Below are positions 17,029-27,658 of a stretch of 64,000 nt of DNA, one piece after another; positions within the stretch are counted from its first letter, which is position 1, and the number at the start of each line of letters is the position of its first letter. Below the pieces are notes generated by a model that had not been told where the DNA came from, did no database searches, and saw only the letters and a program-made list of their open reading frames with translations. Location: the NCBI RefSeq assembly GCF_900187985.1, contig NZ_FZOA01000003.1:186001-250000 (forward strand), read 5' to 3'. This stretch comes from Methylobacillus rhizosphaerae. GTDB taxonomy: Bacteria; Pseudomonadota; Gammaproteobacteria; Burkholderiales; Methylophilaceae. The translations under genes were made by a program, and so were the position numbers.

Positions 17029-17919
17029 TCAGTAACCCAGGCTTTTAAGGGCACGCTCATCATCTGCCCAGCCGCCCTTGACCTTGACCCAGGTTTCGAG
17101 CCAGACCTTGCCGCCAAACAGTTTTTCCATATCCTGGCGGGCCTCTGTCGAAATGCGCTTGAGTTTTTCACCGCCCTTGCCGATCAGCATGGGTTTCTGG
17201 CTGTCCTTATCGACGATAATCGCCGCATGAATACGCCGCAGGTTGCCTTCCTGCTCAAATTTCTCGATTTCCACCGCCACGGAATACGGGACTTCGTCGC
17301 CCAGCAGACGGAAAATTTTCTCGCGCAGCATTTCAGCAGCAAGGAAACGCTCATTGCGATCCGTCAGTTCATCCTCGCCATAAATCGCAGGCTGCTCAGG
17401 CAAGTGCTCACGAACAGCCGCCAGCAACTCATCAAGGTAAAGATTTTTCTTGGCGCTGACAGGGATGATGCCGGTAAACGGAAATTCCAGATCAAAATCC
17501 TGGATCAGCGGCAATAAATTACCTTTATCGCCCATCAGGTCTGCTTTGTTCACGACCAGAAATACCGGTTGATTCTTTGGCAGTAGCTCCAGCACTTTGC
17601 GGTCTGCGTCGCCCAGATGCATGGGTTCAATCACAAACAGTACGACATCCACTTCACTCAGCACCTGAGTCACTGTGCGATTCAGATTGCGATTGAGCGC
17701 ATTGATATGTTTCTGCTGGAAACCAGGCGTATCCACGAACAGGTATTGGGTATCGTCAGTGGTATGAATACCGAGCAGACGGTGGCGCGTGGTTTGTGCC
17801 TTGCGCGAAGTAATGCTGAGCTTCAGGCCCAGAATATGATTAAGCAAGGTGGACTTGCCAACATTGGGACGGCCGACAATGGCAACCGTGCCACAACGGA
17901 ATGCTGATGATGAATTCAT
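17029..17919 (-). CDS. era: GTPase Era
   Basis: Essential GTPase that binds 16S rRNA during 30S assembly. The 296 residues contain G1 [12 protein letters not shown], the switch region [11 protein letters not shown]3 DTPGFQ, G4 NKADL, G5 VSAKK, and a C-terminal KH domain with [21 protein letters not shown]. It overlaps rnc by 4 bp, the usual rnc-era coupling. Confidence 0.97.
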   Translation of the reverse strand: MNSSSAFRCGTVAIVGRPNVGKSTLLNHILGLKLSITSRKAQTTRHRLLGIHTTDDTQYLFVDTPGFQQKHINALNRNLNRTVTQVLSEVDVVLFVIEPMHLGDADRKVLELLPKNQPVFLVVNKADLMGDKGNLLPLIQDFDLEFPFTGIIPVSAKKNLYLDELLAAVREHLPEQPAIYGEDELTDRNERFLAAEMLREKIFRLLGDEVPYSVAVEIEKFEQEGNLRRIHAAIIVDKDSQKPMLIGKGGEKLKRISTEARQDMEKLFGGKVWLETWVKVKGGWADDERALKSLGY

Positions 17920-18596
17920 TTCTTACCTTTTTTGGCAATTTTTTCGTATGCCAGCTGCGCAGCCTGTTGTTCTGCTGCACGCCGACTGGAGCCCTTGCCT
18001 TCTGTTGTCACTTCCAGCTCGGGAATATGGCAACTCACCCGGAAAATCTGGCAGTGTGCCTCCCCTTCAATTGCCAGCACAGCATATTCCGGCAAATTCA
18101 ATTTCTGCGCCTGCAGGCATTCCTGCAGCAATGACTTGGCATCCTTGCCGATAGATTTCGGGTTGATGTTTTCCAGACGCCGCTGGAGCAGACGGCCAAC
18201 AAGTTCGGCAGCCGCTGGATACCCCCCGTCAAGGAACACTGCGCCAATAATCGCTTCCATGGCGTCAGCCAGCACGGATGGGCGCCGCCAGCCGCCACTC
18301 TTCAACTCACCCTCGCCCAGATTCAGGAATTCGCCAACGCTCAGCCCGGTCGCAATTTCACTGAGCGTTTGCTCCTTGACCAGTTCAGCACGCAAACGAC
18401 TGAGATCGCCTTCCGGCAAATTAGGGAACCGTTGGTAGAGCTGGTGTGCAACAAGGAAATTCAGTACCCCGTCACCAAGAAACTCCAGCCTCTCATTATT
18501 ATTGCCAGAATAACTGCGGTGCGTCAGGGCACGCGCCAGGAGATTCTTATCCTTGAACTTATATGCAAGCTGTCGTACCAGACCAGTCTCACTCAT
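17916..18596 (-). CDS. rnc: Ribonuclease III
   Basis: Double-strand RNA endonuclease for rRNA and mRNA processing. The 226 residues have the catalytic signature [31 protein letters not shown] with the second acidic site, and a C-terminal double-strand RNA-binding domain ([39 protein letters not shown]). The gene lies between the DUF4845 gene and era on one strand. Confidence 0.97.
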   Translation of the reverse strand: MSETGLVRQLAYKFKDKNLLARALTHRSYSGNNNERLEFLGDGVLNFLVAHQLYQRFPNLPEGDLSRLRAELVKEQTLSEIATGLSVGEFLNLGEGELKSGGWRRPSVLADAMEAIIGAVFLDGGYPAAAELVGRLLQRRLENINPKSIGKDAKSLLQECLQAQKLNLPEYAVLAIEGEAHCQIFRVSCHIPELEVTTEGKGSSRRAAEQQAAQLAYEKIAKKGKK

Positions 18597-18674
18597 GATC
18601 GCAGCCTACCATCCATCTTACTATTCACTAATAAAACCACTCTGCCATCCACGGCTCTCTGATAACTCTGACAA

Positions 18675-19034
18675 TCAACGAACGTCATCGGTTGATGCCT
18701 CAAAATCCAGCAATATACTGACATTGGAAATAACGGGAACACTGACCTGGTAATCTACGGAAAGCGCCGTCCTGCCATCCTCGTCACGCAGAAAAGCAAG
18801 GTCTTTCACTTCAACACTACGGATATCAACGCTATCTGCCCGTTTCTGAAAAGTCGTGATCATGTCTGCCCGGCTCATCCGGGGAAAGGCAGCATCATGT
18901 GCCATAAGCACCATGATGCGCTTGACTGCAAAATATTCTAGATAGGCAGGCGTTAACCTGATTGCGAGCATGGCTAGCAACATCCCGGTTGCGAGCAGAA
19001 AGCCAAGGAGTAGCATGCCATACTGCTTTTTCAT
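18675..19034 (-). CDS. DUF4845 membrane protein
   Basis: Small inner-membrane protein of unknown function, usually found between lepB and rnc in beta- and gammaproteobacteria, as here. The 119 residues have one N-terminal span (YGMLLLGFLLATGMLLAMLA) and a periplasmic part (TPAYLEYFAVKRIMVLM, KDLAFLRDEDGRTALSVDYQVSVPVI). It lies 9 bp after lepB. Confidence 0.88.
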   Translation of the reverse strand: MKKQYGMLLLGFLLATGMLLAMLAIRLTPAYLEYFAVKRIMVLMAHDAAFPRMSRADMITTFQKRADSVDIRSVEVKDLAFLRDEDGRTALSVDYQVSVPVISNVSILLDFEASTDDVR

Positions 19035-19043
19035 GTAGGATTC

Positions 19044-19790
19044 CTACTTGATTTTAGTGCCAATTCTACCAAAATCGTCAAAATTCCACCAAATCAAGAA
19101 TGCCTTGCCCACCAGGTTGCCTTCAGGTACGAACCCCCAGACACGACTATCCTTGCTGTTGTCACGATTATCTCCCATGGCAAAGTAATGTCCCGCTGGC
19201 ACTTCCACTTCACCATCAAAGGCAAGTCCATTCTCTTCAATCAGTATATCGTGCTTCGCTTCGCCCAACTGCTCTGCATAGCGTTTTGTCACGATCATAT
19301 TGAGGCCTGAACCCACATATTTGTAATCATCAACATAATCTGTCTTCACAGGCTGTCCATTGACGTACACACGCTTGTTTCTATAAGCAATACGATCGCC
19401 CGGCAAACCGACTACACGCTTGATGTAATCAATGGATGGATCTGGCGGGTAATGAAATACAAAGACATCGCCACGCTCAGGTTGCCCGACTTCAAGAAAT
19501 GTCTTATTCAGGATAGGCACACGCAGTCCATAAGTGAATTTGTTCACCAGGATGAAATCCCCTGCGAGCAGGGTCGGCATCATTGAGCCTGAAGGGATCT
19601 TGAAGGGCTCGATAATAAATGAGCGGATCACGAATACAGCCAGGATGACGGGAAAGAAACTCTTGGAGTATTCGACAATCACCGGATCAGCAGCATCTGC
19701 ATCGCGCTTTTTGCGCCAGATCAGGCTGTCCAGCAACCAGATCATGCCGGTAATGACCAAGACAGCCACCATGAACAATGCAAACATCAT
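19044..19790 (-). CDS. lepB: Signal peptidase I
   Basis: Inner-membrane serine protease that removes signal peptides from exported proteins. The 248 residues begin with a membrane span and a charged loop. Then come the catalytic Ser69 in [14 protein letters not shown] and Lys124 in [13 protein letters not shown], box D ([21 protein letters not shown]), and [14 protein letters not shown] near the end. The start overlaps the lepA stop by 4 bp, the standard lepA-lepB pair. Confidence 0.96.
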   Translation of the reverse strand: MMFALFMVAVLVITGMIWLLDSLIWRKKRDADAADPVIVEYSKSFFPVILAVFVIRSFIIEPFKIPSGSMMPTLLAGDFILVNKFTYGLRVPILNKTFLEVGQPERGDVFVFHYPPDPSIDYIKRVVGLPGDRIAYRNKRVYVNGQPVKTDYVDDYKYVGSGLNMIVTKRYAEQLGEAKHDILIEENGLAFDGEVEVPAGHYFAMGDNRDNSKDSRVWGFVPEGNLVGKAFLIWWNFDDFGRIGTKIK

Positions 19791-21580
19791 TTATCTTCAA
19801 CCCTTAAAATAGCCAGGAACGCTTCCTGTGGAATTTCAACATTACCTACCTGTTTCATGCGCTTTTTACCCTCTTTTTGCTTCTCGAGGAGCTTCTTCTT
19901 ACGCGTGATATCCCCACCATAACACTTGGCCAGCACGTTTTTGCGCATGGCTTTCACCGTTTCACGGGCAATGATATTGGCTCCGATAGACGCCTGGACA
20001 GCAATGTCAAACATCTGGCGAGGAATCAGTTCACGCATTTTGGAGACCAGCTCACGTCCTCGATGAATACTGGTCGTGCGATGCACAATCAACGACAACG
20101 CATCAACACGCTCGCCGTTGACCAGAATGTCCAACTTGACCAGGTCAGCAGCACGGAATTCCAGGAATTCATAGTCCATGGAGGCGTAACCACGAGATAC
20201 CGATTTCAACCGGTCAAAGAAATCCAGCACGACTTCATTGAGCGGCATTTCATAAGTAAGCATGACCTGACGGCCCATATATTGCATATTACGCTGCACA
20301 CCACGCTTGTTATTACACAGTGTCATGACCGGCCCGACATAGTCCTGGGGCATCAGCAGGTTAATGGTGATGATAGGCTCACGGATTTCCGCTACGCGGG
20401 ATGGTTCTGGCAAACGTGATGGATTCTCGATCTGCACGACTTCATCGGTCTTGAGCAGCAACTCATACACCACAGTCGGGGCAGTGGTAATGAGGTCCAT
20501 ATCATACTCACGCTCCAGCCGCTCTTGTACGATTTCCATATGCAGCAGGCCCAGGAAGCCACAACGGAAACCAAAGCCCAGCGCGCTCGAGTTTTCAGGC
20601 TCGAACTGCAGCGAAGCATCGTTGAGCCGCAGTTTTTCCAGTGCTTCGCGCAATGCTTCGAACTGGTTGGATTCAACCGGGTACAAGCCTGCAAACACCT
20701 GCGGCTTCACTTCCTTGAAACCAGGCAATGGCTCAGTGGCAGCTTTGTCTGCCAGAGTAATCGTATCGCCCACTTTGGCACTGGTCAGCTCTTTGATGCC
20801 GGCGATGATAAACCCCACCTCACCAGCCGATAACGCACTACGCTGCCGCGATTTTGGCGTAAATACGCCTACCTGCTCACAAAGATAAGTGGCCTTGGTC
20901 GCCATCATGCGGATCTTGTCCTTGGGCTTGAGCACGCCATCCACCACGCGTACCAGCATGATGACACCGACATAGTTATCAAACCAGGAGTCAATAATCA
21001 GGGCTTTCAATGGCTTATCAGGATCACCAACTGGGGCGGGAATCTTGGCGATCATGGCTTCCAGCACATCCTGCACACCCACGCCTGTCTTGGCAGAGCA
21101 ACGTACGGCTTCGGAAGCATCGACACCGATGACATCCTCGATTTCCTGCATTACGCGCTCAGGATCAGCAGCAGGCAAATCAATCTTGTTGAGCACGGGC
21201 ACCACTTCAACACCCTGATCGATTGCGGTATAGCAGTTCGCCACACTTTGCGCTTCAACGCCCTGTGAGGCATCCACCACCAGCAGTGCCCCTTCACAGG
21301 CCGCCAGCGACCGGCTGACCTCATAGGAAAAGTCAACGTGGCCTGGAGTATCAATCAGATTGAGGTTGTAGATCTGTCCATCCAGTGCCTTGTATTCCAG
21401 GGCAGCTGTCTGCGCCTTGATCGTAATGCCACGTTCACGCTCAATATCCATGGAGTCCAGCACCTGGGCCTCCATTTCACGGTCAGAAAGCCCGCCACAC
21501 AACTGGATGATACGGTCTGCAAGCGTAGATTTGCCGTGGTCGATATGGGCGATGATAGAAAAGTTACGGATGTTTTTCAT
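19787..21580 (-). CDS. lepA: Elongation factor 4 (LepA)
   Basis: Ribosome-associated GTPase acting in translation and initiation-complex quality control. The 597 residues show G1 [12 protein letters not shown], the switch [15 protein letters not shown]3 DTPGHVDF, G4 LNKIDLP, and the characteristic C-terminal domain ([28 protein letters not shown] split by the usual Lys-rich loop). It is the first gene of the leftward lepA-lepB-DUF4845-rnc-era series. Confidence 0.97.
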   Translation of the reverse strand: MKNIRNFSIIAHIDHGKSTLADRIIQLCGGLSDREMEAQVLDSMDIERERGITIKAQTAALEYKALDGQIYNLNLIDTPGHVDFSYEVSRSLAACEGALLVVDASQGVEAQSVANCYTAIDQGVEVVPVLNKIDLPAADPERVMQEIEDVIGVDASEAVRCSAKTGVGVQDVLEAMIAKIPAPVGDPDKPLKALIIDSWFDNYVGVIMLVRVVDGVLKPKDKIRMMATKATYLCEQVGVFTPKSRQRSALSAGEVGFIIAGIKELTSAKVGDTITLADKAATEPLPGFKEVKPQVFAGLYPVESNQFEALREALEKLRLNDASLQFEPENSSALGFGFRCGFLGLLHMEIVQERLEREYDMDLITTAPTVVYELLLKTDEVVQIENPSRLPEPSRVAEIREPIITINLLMPQDYVGPVMTLCNNKRGVQRNMQYMGRQVMLTYEMPLNEVVLDFFDRLKSVSRGYASMDYEFLEFRAADLVKLDILVNGERVDALSLIVHRTTSIHRGRELVSKMRELIPRQMFDIAVQASIGANIIARETVKAMRKNVLAKCYGGDITRKKKLLEKQKEGKKRMKQVGNVEIPQEAFLAILRVEDK

Positions 21581-21607
21581 GTAATGTCGAGATTAAGCCA
21601 AGTAAAG

Positions 21608-21628
21608 AAGGGCGCCGCAGCGCCCTTT
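21608..21628 (-). terminator. Hairpin terminator after mucD
   Basis: AAGGGCG pairs with CGCCCTT across a 6-nt loop, with a weak T-rich stretch on the minus-strand side. It separates mucD from lepA. Confidence 0.6.
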
Positions 21629-21682
21629 CATAACACACTAATTAGGACCGGATTTTACAGCAAACCCAGCCGCTTAGCATAT

Positions 21683-23113
21683 TTACTTGCCGATCTTGAC
21701 CGGCACATACAATGTATTGTCTCCACGCTGCACCAATAACGCTACGGTCTTGCCTGCGGGTACTGCGTTGACCTGCTTGGCAAATTGTTCCAGGCTTTGC
21801 ACCTCGGTGTTATTCAACGCCAGAATCAGGTCACCGCGACGAATACCCGCCTGCGCAGCAGACCCTTGCGCATCCACCACCACAAATGCATTACGCCCAT
21901 TGAGGTCCCGGCGCTGTTGCGGGCTCACTTCGCGCAATGTCAATCCAAGACGGTTATCTTCCGACTTGGTACTGGATGGGGCTGAAGTACTGACTTCATC
22001 CTTGTCTACAGGCATTTCACCCAGCGCAATATGCAGAACCTTGTTAGAGCCTTTACGCAATACTTCCACAGGAACCTGTTTGCCTGGTTTGGTGGCACCC
22101 ACAATCCGTGGCAGGTCTGCAGACGCAACAACTGGCTTGCCGTCAAACTTGGTCACTACATCACCAGGTTCCAGGCCACCCTTTTCTGCCGGGCTACCCT
22201 TCTCTACCCCGGCAACCAGTGCGCCTTCCGTATTTTTCATCCCGAACGAGTCAGCCAGGTCCTTAGTCATCTCTTGAATGCCGATGCCAAGCCATCCACG
22301 TGCAACACGACCGGAAACCTTGAGCTGGTTTGATACTTCGATGGCCACATCAATAGGAATCGAGAAGGACAAACCCATGTATCCACCGGTACGGCTGTAA
22401 ATCTGGGAGTTCACACCGACCACCTCACCCTTGAGGTTGAACAAAGGACCTCCGGAGTTACCGGGGTTGATGGCAACATCAGTCTGGATAAAAGGCACAA
22501 AATTCTCTTGCGGCAAGGCACGCCCTTTAGCGCTGACCACCCCTGCCGTCAAGGTGCTTTCCAGGCCAAAAGGTGAACCAATCGCTACCACCCATTCCCC
22601 CACCCGGAGTTGCTCAGGATTGCCAATGACCACCTTGGGCAAGCCTGTTGCATCGATCTTGAGCAAGGCCACATCCGTACGGCGGTCCGCGCCAATGATT
22701 TTGGCCTTGAACTCGCGCTTGTCATTCAGTTTGACAATGACTTCATCTGCTTCACGCACTACATGGGCATTGGTCAGGATATAGCCATCATTGCTGATAA
22801 TGAACCCTGAGCCCAGCGATTGCGACTTGTATTCAGGCTGCTGGGAATTGCCCGGGCCACGTGGTCCGCCTGGAAAACCAGGAATCCCGAAACGGCGAAA
22901 GAATTCACTTAACGCCTCATCGTCCGGCATGCCCTGGAATGGAGAGCCGGAACCGGCCTGCACTACCTGCGTCACACTGATATTAACAACTGCATCACCC
23001 TGTTTTTCAGCAAGCTCCGTGAAATCCGGCAATTCTTTCGCCAGAACCGGCGTTGCGACAGATAATCCTAAAGATAAACAAATTGCGGAAACGGCAATCA
23101 GTTTCTTAACCAT
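21683..23113 (-). CDS. mucD: Periplasmic serine protease, DegP/MucD type
   Basis: Periplasmic Do-like protease/chaperone that removes misfolded proteins under envelope stress. From ATG 23113 (GAGGTG upstream) it has 476 residues: signal peptide (LIAVSAICLSLGLSVATPVLA), trypsin-like domain with His in TNAHVV, Asp in RRTDVALLKI and Ser in NPGNSGGPLF, then two PDZ domains (GWLGIGIQEM...GSPAEKGGLEPGDVV and LGLTLREVS...AAQAGIRRGDLIL). It ends the rpoE-rseA-rseB-mucD series, separated from rseB by about 160 bp. Confidence 0.95.
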   Translation of the reverse strand: MVKKLIAVSAICLSLGLSVATPVLAKELPDFTELAEKQGDAVVNISVTQVVQAGSGSPFQGMPDDEALSEFFRRFGIPGFPGGPRGPGNSQQPEYKSQSLGSGFIISNDGYILTNAHVVREADEVIVKLNDKREFKAKIIGADRRTDVALLKIDATGLPKVVIGNPEQLRVGEWVVAIGSPFGLESTLTAGVVSAKGRALPQENFVPFIQTDVAINPGNSGGPLFNLKGEVVGVNSQIYSRTGGYMGLSFSIPIDVAIEVSNQLKVSGRVARGWLGIGIQEMTKDLADSFGMKNTEGALVAGVEKGSPAEKGGLEPGDVVTKFDGKPVVASADLPRIVGATKPGKQVPVEVLRKGSNKVLHIALGEMPVDKDEVSTSAPSSTKSEDNRLGLTLREVSPQQRRDLNGRNAFVVVDAQGSAAQAGIRRGDLILALNNTEVQSLEQFAKQVNAVPAGKTVALLVQRGDNTLYVPVKIGK

Positions 23114-23273
23114 TGATTCACCTCGTTCATACGTCAAACTCTTGCGCCATCCAGCTGAACAGCGCACCCATGCACTATTTACTACAATGCCTGCACCTCA
23201 CAGCCACTACGCTGCATGGTCCAGGCATAAATACGATGCAAACATCCAATACCTAAACTTGTACTATCAAGAT

Positions 23274-24230
23274 TTACTTATCGTTGAAACTGACTGCACT
23301 GCCGATCTGAGCCACAGTAGCTGCCGGCACTTCGCCAACGACCAGAATCTGGTAGCCCTTGCTGACATTAGCATAAAAATTGGTAGTGCCTTTTGATGTC
23401 TGCCCGATTTTTGGACGGATACCTTTGGATAAAGGTTCAATGAAAAGTGAGACAGAAGCCAGGCCGTCAGTAAAAATCACCTGTGTCACCGGCGCCGGTT
23501 TTCCAGGCACAAGGCGGGTAAGCTGCTCTACCTTGCGATAACCCACTGGTAATGTACCGATAGCCCATCCGCTCACTTCATCAATCGGCTGGGCACTTGC
23601 CTCTTCCAATATGTAATGCTTATCGTGATCCACATTGGGATGGAACCAGTCCATGCCCTGGTCCTCCAGCATATTGACCTGGCTGAAAGTCATCTGCTCC
23701 AGCATTTGCTTCTGCTCGCTCAACATCAATGATTTGAGCAACAGACCATATTCACGGTCTGCCCAGAATTTATAGGCATAGCGCAAATTGTCCCGTGGGT
23801 CGAGAAAAACCACACGGCCATCCCGGCCAGCCACACGCTCTATCCCGCCGACCCTGGCCTTGTAACTGGTTTTCAGGTATTCAATATCGTCAGGCAGCAC
23901 AGCTGGAAACATATTGTGTGCCCGTCGTTTTTCCATCACGACTTTTTCATTTTTTGAGCTGAAGATGACGACATCGCCACCCTGGCTCAACATTTCACGC
24001 GGCGTACCATCCAGCACAACCACACGCGCATACTCTCCCTGCCTGGAATTCGTATGCGTAATCTGGACTGACTTGATGTTGTCACCCGACTGGTAAATGA
24101 ACACTCCCTTGTAGCTAAGATCGTGAGCTGCCTGGGCTGCTTTTTGCAGCACTAGCCAAGGGTCTTCTGATTCAGCATGCACTGTTGCAATTGGAGTCAC
24201 CAGCAGAATTGCCAGCAGGAAGCGCTTCAT
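23274..24230 (-). CDS. rseB: RseB/MucB, periplasmic regulator of sigma-E
   Basis: Binds the periplasmic part of RseA and shields it from proteolysis until mislocalised lipoproteins or LPS are sensed. The 318 residues have a signal peptide (FLLAILLVTPIATVHA), the N-terminal LolA-like domain (DLSYKGVFIYQSGDNIKSVQI, DGTPREML) and the smaller C-terminal domain (WAIGTLPVGYRKVEQL, VIFTDGLASVSLFIEPL). It lies 7 bp after rseA. Confidence 0.92.
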   Translation of the reverse strand: MKRFLLAILLVTPIATVHAESEDPWLVLQKAAQAAHDLSYKGVFIYQSGDNIKSVQITHTNSRQGEYARVVVLDGTPREMLSQGGDVVIFSSKNEKVVMEKRRAHNMFPAVLPDDIEYLKTSYKARVGGIERVAGRDGRVVFLDPRDNLRYAYKFWADREYGLLLKSLMLSEQKQMLEQMTFSQVNMLEDQGMDWFHPNVDHDKHYILEEASAQPIDEVSGWAIGTLPVGYRKVEQLTRLVPGKPAPVTQVIFTDGLASVSLFIEPLSKGIRPKIGQTSKGTTNFYANVSKGYQILVVGEVPAATVAQIGSAVSFNDK

Positions 24231-24237
24231 CTAACTA

Positions 24238-24702
24238 CTACTCCGCATAGTTGGCAGGCTGTATATAGTACGCAGAGTTGTTTGAGGCCTGGGACTGGTG
24301 CGCCAGCCAGTAATCAGCAGGCAGGTTCTGCGCTATTTCCATCGGGGAAGTATCGTCTTCGATATCTGTTTGTACCTGCTGTTGCAATACTACCCAACCT
24401 ACAAATGCCACGGCAGACACCGATGCCGCCACTGACCACAGCCTGCTGTTTCGCAGCAATGCGCGCTTTCGCTTGGCCGCAGCAGCTGGCACCAGGACAA
24501 CAGGCTCTGCATCAAGGCGTGCCATCAGGCGCTCGGTGAAATCGGCGCTGAAAACAGGATTGCCACGCATGGCATCGCCAATCAAATGATAATCAGACCA
24601 AGTCCGGGTGGACTCTCCACCTGACTTCAAAGTCGTATACAGGTATTCTGCATCCTCAAGCGCAATATCTCCATCGATCAGCGCTGAAACTTGACTTTTC
24701 AT
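24238..24702 (-). CDS. rseA: RseA/MucA anti-sigma-E factor
   Basis: Single-pass inner-membrane protein that holds the envelope-stress sigma factor inactive. From ATG 24702 it has 154 residues: the cytoplasmic sigma-binding domain (SQVSALIDGDIALEDAEYL, WSDYHLIGDAMRG), one membrane span (LWSVAASVSAVAFVGWVVL) and a short periplasmic tail. I prefer ATG 24702 over 24708 because AGGAG is correctly spaced for it, and it overlaps the rpoE stop as TAATG, implying coupled translation. Confidence 0.9.
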   Translation of the reverse strand: MKSQVSALIDGDIALEDAEYLYTTLKSGGESTRTWSDYHLIGDAMRGNPVFSADFTERLMARLDAEPVVLVPAAAAKRKRALLRNSRLWSVAASVSAVAFVGWVVLQQQVQTDIEDDTSPMEIAQNLPADYWLAHQSQASNNSAYYIQPANYAE

Positions 24703-25328
24703 TACCATCTCCTGTTTTCGGGGGTGTCCAGTAACGGACGCAATTTCTGGGCAATTGTTTCACGTGCACGGAAAATACGCGACCGTACAGTACCGATAGG
24801 GCAATCCATCATGGTCGCAATCTCTTCGTAACTTAAACCTTCGATTTCGCGCAATGTAATAGCCGTTCTCAACTCTTCCGGCAAACTGGCTACCGTGTCA
24901 TTCACCGTCTGAGCAATTTCCTTGCTCATCAATTCGGTTTCCGGGGTATCCATGGTGCGCAACTCATCACCGTCATCAAAATTCTCGGCATCTTCAATTT
25001 CGATATCCCCAGTTGCCTGCGGCCTACGACCCATGGCAACCAAGTAATTCTTGGCTGTATTGATACCGATACGATACAACCAGGTATAAAAAGCACTATC
25101 GCCGCGGAAGCTGGGTAATGCCCGGTAAGCCTTGATAAAAGACTCCTGCACGACATCCTCGACTTCCGCCGGATCACGAATCAAGCGCGAAAGCAAACGA
25201 CCAAGCTTACGCTGGTATTTCTCCACCAGCAGGCCAAAAGCGCGCTTGTCACCACTTTGCGCGCGCTCTACCAATTGCTGGTCAATTTCCCGATTACCCG
25301 CTGGAGGACTCCCTGCCATCGCGGTCAT
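24702..25328 (-). CDS. rpoE: Envelope-stress sigma factor RpoE/AlgU
   Basis: ECF sigma factor of the RpoE group. From ATG 25328 (CAGGGAGC upstream) it has 208 residues: region 2 (KRAFGLLVEKYQRKLGRLLSRLIRD, VEDVVQESFIKAYRALPSF, FYTWLYRIGINTAKNYL) and region 4 (SLPEELRTAITLREIEGLSYEEIATMMDCPIGTVRSRIFRARE, given here in parts of the family signature). A sigma-E-like promoter lies at 25470-25497, so the operon is likely self-activated. Partners rseA, rseB and mucD follow on the same strand. Confidence 0.95.
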   Translation of the reverse strand: MTAMAGSPPAGNREIDQQLVERAQSGDKRAFGLLVEKYQRKLGRLLSRLIRDPAEVEDVVQESFIKAYRALPSFRGDSAFYTWLYRIGINTAKNYLVAMGRRPQATGDIEIEDAENFDDGDELRTMDTPETELMSKEIAQTVNDTVASLPEELRTAITLREIEGLSYEEIATMMDCPIGTVRSRIFRARETIAQKLRPLLDTPENRRW

Positions 25329-25469
25329 GCTCCCTGCCTGTATGTTCTTGACAGACGGAGTATACCCGCGCATACCAGAATCAACGAAGCTCAAGCGAGA
25401 AAATCTTTCAAAATTATTTGTCTTGATCATGACCTGCCCTTAATAAATTTTCATGACTAGCTTAGTGTT

Positions 25470-25497
25470 GAAGACAGCGCTACACTCGCGAAAGTTC
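25470..25497 (-). promoter_or_regulatory. Sigma-E-type promoter upstream of rpoE
   Basis: On the minus strand GAACTT (25492-25497) is followed by a 16-nt spacer and GTCTTC (25470-25475). The -35 matches the sigma-E consensus GGAACTT closely; the -10 fits less well. It implies a leader of about 140 nt before the ATG. Confidence 0.55.
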
Positions 25498-25516
25498 ATC
25501 CAACTACGGATTCTTG

Positions 25517-27142
25517 ATGCAGCAATATGATGTCCTTATTATCGGCAGCGGCCTGGCAGGTCTAACACTGGCACTCAAAGTCGGCACAGACCGGAAGGTC
25601 TGCCTGATCAGCAAGCGAGGTATCAATGATGGTGCCAGCAACTGGGCGCAAGGAGGCATTGCTGCAGTACTGACAGATGATGACTCGACAGAAGCGCATA
25701 TACAAGACACCCTGATCGCAGGCGCCGGCTTGTGTGATGCGGCTGTCACGCGACTGGTCGCCGAGCATGGCAGGGAAACTGTTGAGTGGCTGATTGAAGC
25801 AGGCGTACCTTTCACACGCGAAGATGACAACAGTGGCTTCCACCTGACCCGCGAAGGTGGGCATAGCCACCGCCGCATCATCCATGCCGCAGATGCAACC
25901 GGGCATGCCGTGCAGAAGACCCTGGCGGAAAAAGTACGCCAACATCCGAATATTACGGTACTGGAAGAACATATCGCGGTTGATCTCATTACAGCAGGCA
26001 AAGTCAATATGGAAGGCAGTGCCTGCCTGGGTGCCTATGTGCTTGACAACACGACAGGCGAGGTACTCACCGTAGGTGCCCAACAGACAGTGCTGGCCAC
26101 AGGAGGTACTGGCAAGGTATATCTCTATACGACCAATCCCGATGTCGCCTCCGGAGATGGTGTTGCCATGGGCTGGCGTGCCGGCTGCAGGGTAGCCAAT
26201 ATGGAGTTCATCCAGTTCCATCCGACCTGCCTGTTCCACCCCGAAGCCAAGTCATTCCTGATTAGTGAGGCCGTCCGCGGCGAAGGCGGAATATTGAAAC
26301 TGCCAGATGGGTCACGCTTCATGACCTGGCATGACGAACGTGCGGAATTGGCGCCTCGTGATATCGTCGCACGCGCCATTGATTTTGAAATGAAAAAACG
26401 CGGCCTGGATTGCGTATACCTGGATATTTCCCATCAACCTGCAGATTTCATCCTGTCGCATTTTCCGACTATTTATCGCACATGCTTTGAGTTGGGCATC
26501 GATATTACCCGCGAACCGATACCCGTGGTTCCGGCTGCACATTACAGCTGTGGCGGCATCATGACGGATCATATCGGCCGTACTGATATACCCCGCCTGT
26601 ATGCCATTGGTGAAACCGCATGCACAGGATTGCATGGCGCCAACCGCCTTGCCAGCAACTCATTGCTGGAGTGCCTGGTATTTGGCCAGGCCGTTGCCAA
26701 TGACATTATCAGCCAGCCCCGGATGCCGGAAATCACCCTGCCATATTGGGATGAAAGCCGGGTCACCGATGCGGATGAGGAAATCATCATTACCCATAAC
26801 TGGAGTGAGCTGAGGCGTACCATGTGGAACTACGTGGGTATCGTCCGCACTAATAAACGCCTCACCCGTGCCATGCACCGCATTCATCTGCTACGCGATG
26901 AAGTACATGAGTTCTACAGCAACTTCCGCATCAGCAACAACCTGATCGAGCTGCGCAATCTACTGCAAGTAGCCGAGCTGATCGTGAAAAGCGCCATGGA
27001 GCGCAAGGAAAGCAGAGGCCTGCATTACAGCAAGGACTATCCGCTCCTGGCAGAAGAGGCTGTCCCTACCGTGCTCGAACCTTCAAACTATTACAGTCTG
27101 CTGGACAGGCATCACGGCCATCACCACCGCGAAACATCCTAG
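25517..27142 (+). CDS. nadB: L-aspartate oxidase
   Basis: FAD enzyme that oxidises aspartate to iminoaspartate, the first step of NAD synthesis. The 541 residues start at ATG 25517 (a TTG lies one codon upstream). Motifs are the dinucleotide-binding [29 protein letters not shown], the substrate loop [46 protein letters not shown] and [17 protein letters not shown]. It is divergent from rpoE. No nadA or nadC is next to it. Confidence 0.96.
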   Translation: MQQYDVLIIGSGLAGLTLALKVGTDRKVCLISKRGINDGASNWAQGGIAAVLTDDDSTEAHIQDTLIAGAGLCDAAVTRLVAEHGRETVEWLIEAGVPFTREDDNSGFHLTREGGHSHRRIIHAADATGHAVQKTLAEKVRQHPNITVLEEHIAVDLITAGKVNMEGSACLGAYVLDNTTGEVLTVGAQQTVLATGGTGKVYLYTTNPDVASGDGVAMGWRAGCRVANMEFIQFHPTCLFHPEAKSFLISEAVRGEGGILKLPDGSRFMTWHDERAELAPRDIVARAIDFEMKKRGLDCVYLDISHQPADFILSHFPTIYRTCFELGIDITREPIPVVPAAHYSCGGIMTDHIGRTDIPRLYAIGETACTGLHGANRLASNSLLECLVFGQAVANDIISQPRMPEITLPYWDESRVTDADEEIIITHNWSELRRTMWNYVGIVRTNKRLTRAMHRIHLLRDEVHEFYSNFRISNNLIELRNLLQVAELIVKSAMERKESRGLHYSKDYPLLAEEAVPTVLEPSNYYSLLDRHHGHHHRETS

Positions 27143-27220
27143 CCATTGCACGCAGCACAAAAAAACTCAGCAGATCAAGATCAAGTACGGCTGCATGTTT
27201 TGCCTGCAGATAGACAGGCA

Positions 27221-27658
27221 CTATTCACTCGCTTTCGCACCGACACAAGCAGCATAGGCCTCGGCATCCAACCCACCTCCGGTGCGCTGTGCCTGCCAGA
27301 TAGTCTCGGCCAGACACTCCATCAGTACATGTTGCGCCTCACAGGCATCCCCGTGCTTACTCCATAGGCGATGGTAGGCCGTCTTGATTCCCGGCGGCTG
27401 GTCTATCGATACCTGTTCAAGGACAGAAAGGTGCAAACTCATGTGCAGAAAAGGATTGGTTTCACCCAGTTCCGGGAAATAAGCCTGATCCATGTAGGTT
27501 TCAGGGGCATCCAGCACATGATGATATTCTGGGTGCTGCTGCATGATATCGACGGCCAACTGCTCCAGAGCCGTCAATGCCTGTCTTGCCTTGCATTTGG
27601 ACCAACTGTCAAAAAAGAACTGGCGCACCTGATCGCGGCTGGGGTTGAATAATGCCAT
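27221..27658 (-). CDS. DUF1841 family protein
   Basis: Cytoplasmic protein of unknown function, 145 residues, of a family common in beta- and gammaproteobacteria. It has the conserved start MALFNPSRDQVRQFFFDSW, LEQLAVDIMQQHPEYH, GETNPFLHMSLHLSVLEQVSIDQP, and the C-terminal HVLMECLAETIWQAQRTG. The conserved His residues in HMSLHL could bind metal (inferred). It adjoins thiD with a 1-bp overlap. Confidence 0.85.
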   Translation of the reverse strand: MALFNPSRDQVRQFFFDSWSKCKARQALTALEQLAVDIMQQHPEYHHVLDAPETYMDQAYFPELGETNPFLHMSLHLSVLEQVSIDQPPGIKTAYHRLWSKHGDACEAQHVLMECLAETIWQAQRTGGGLDAEAYAACVGAKASE

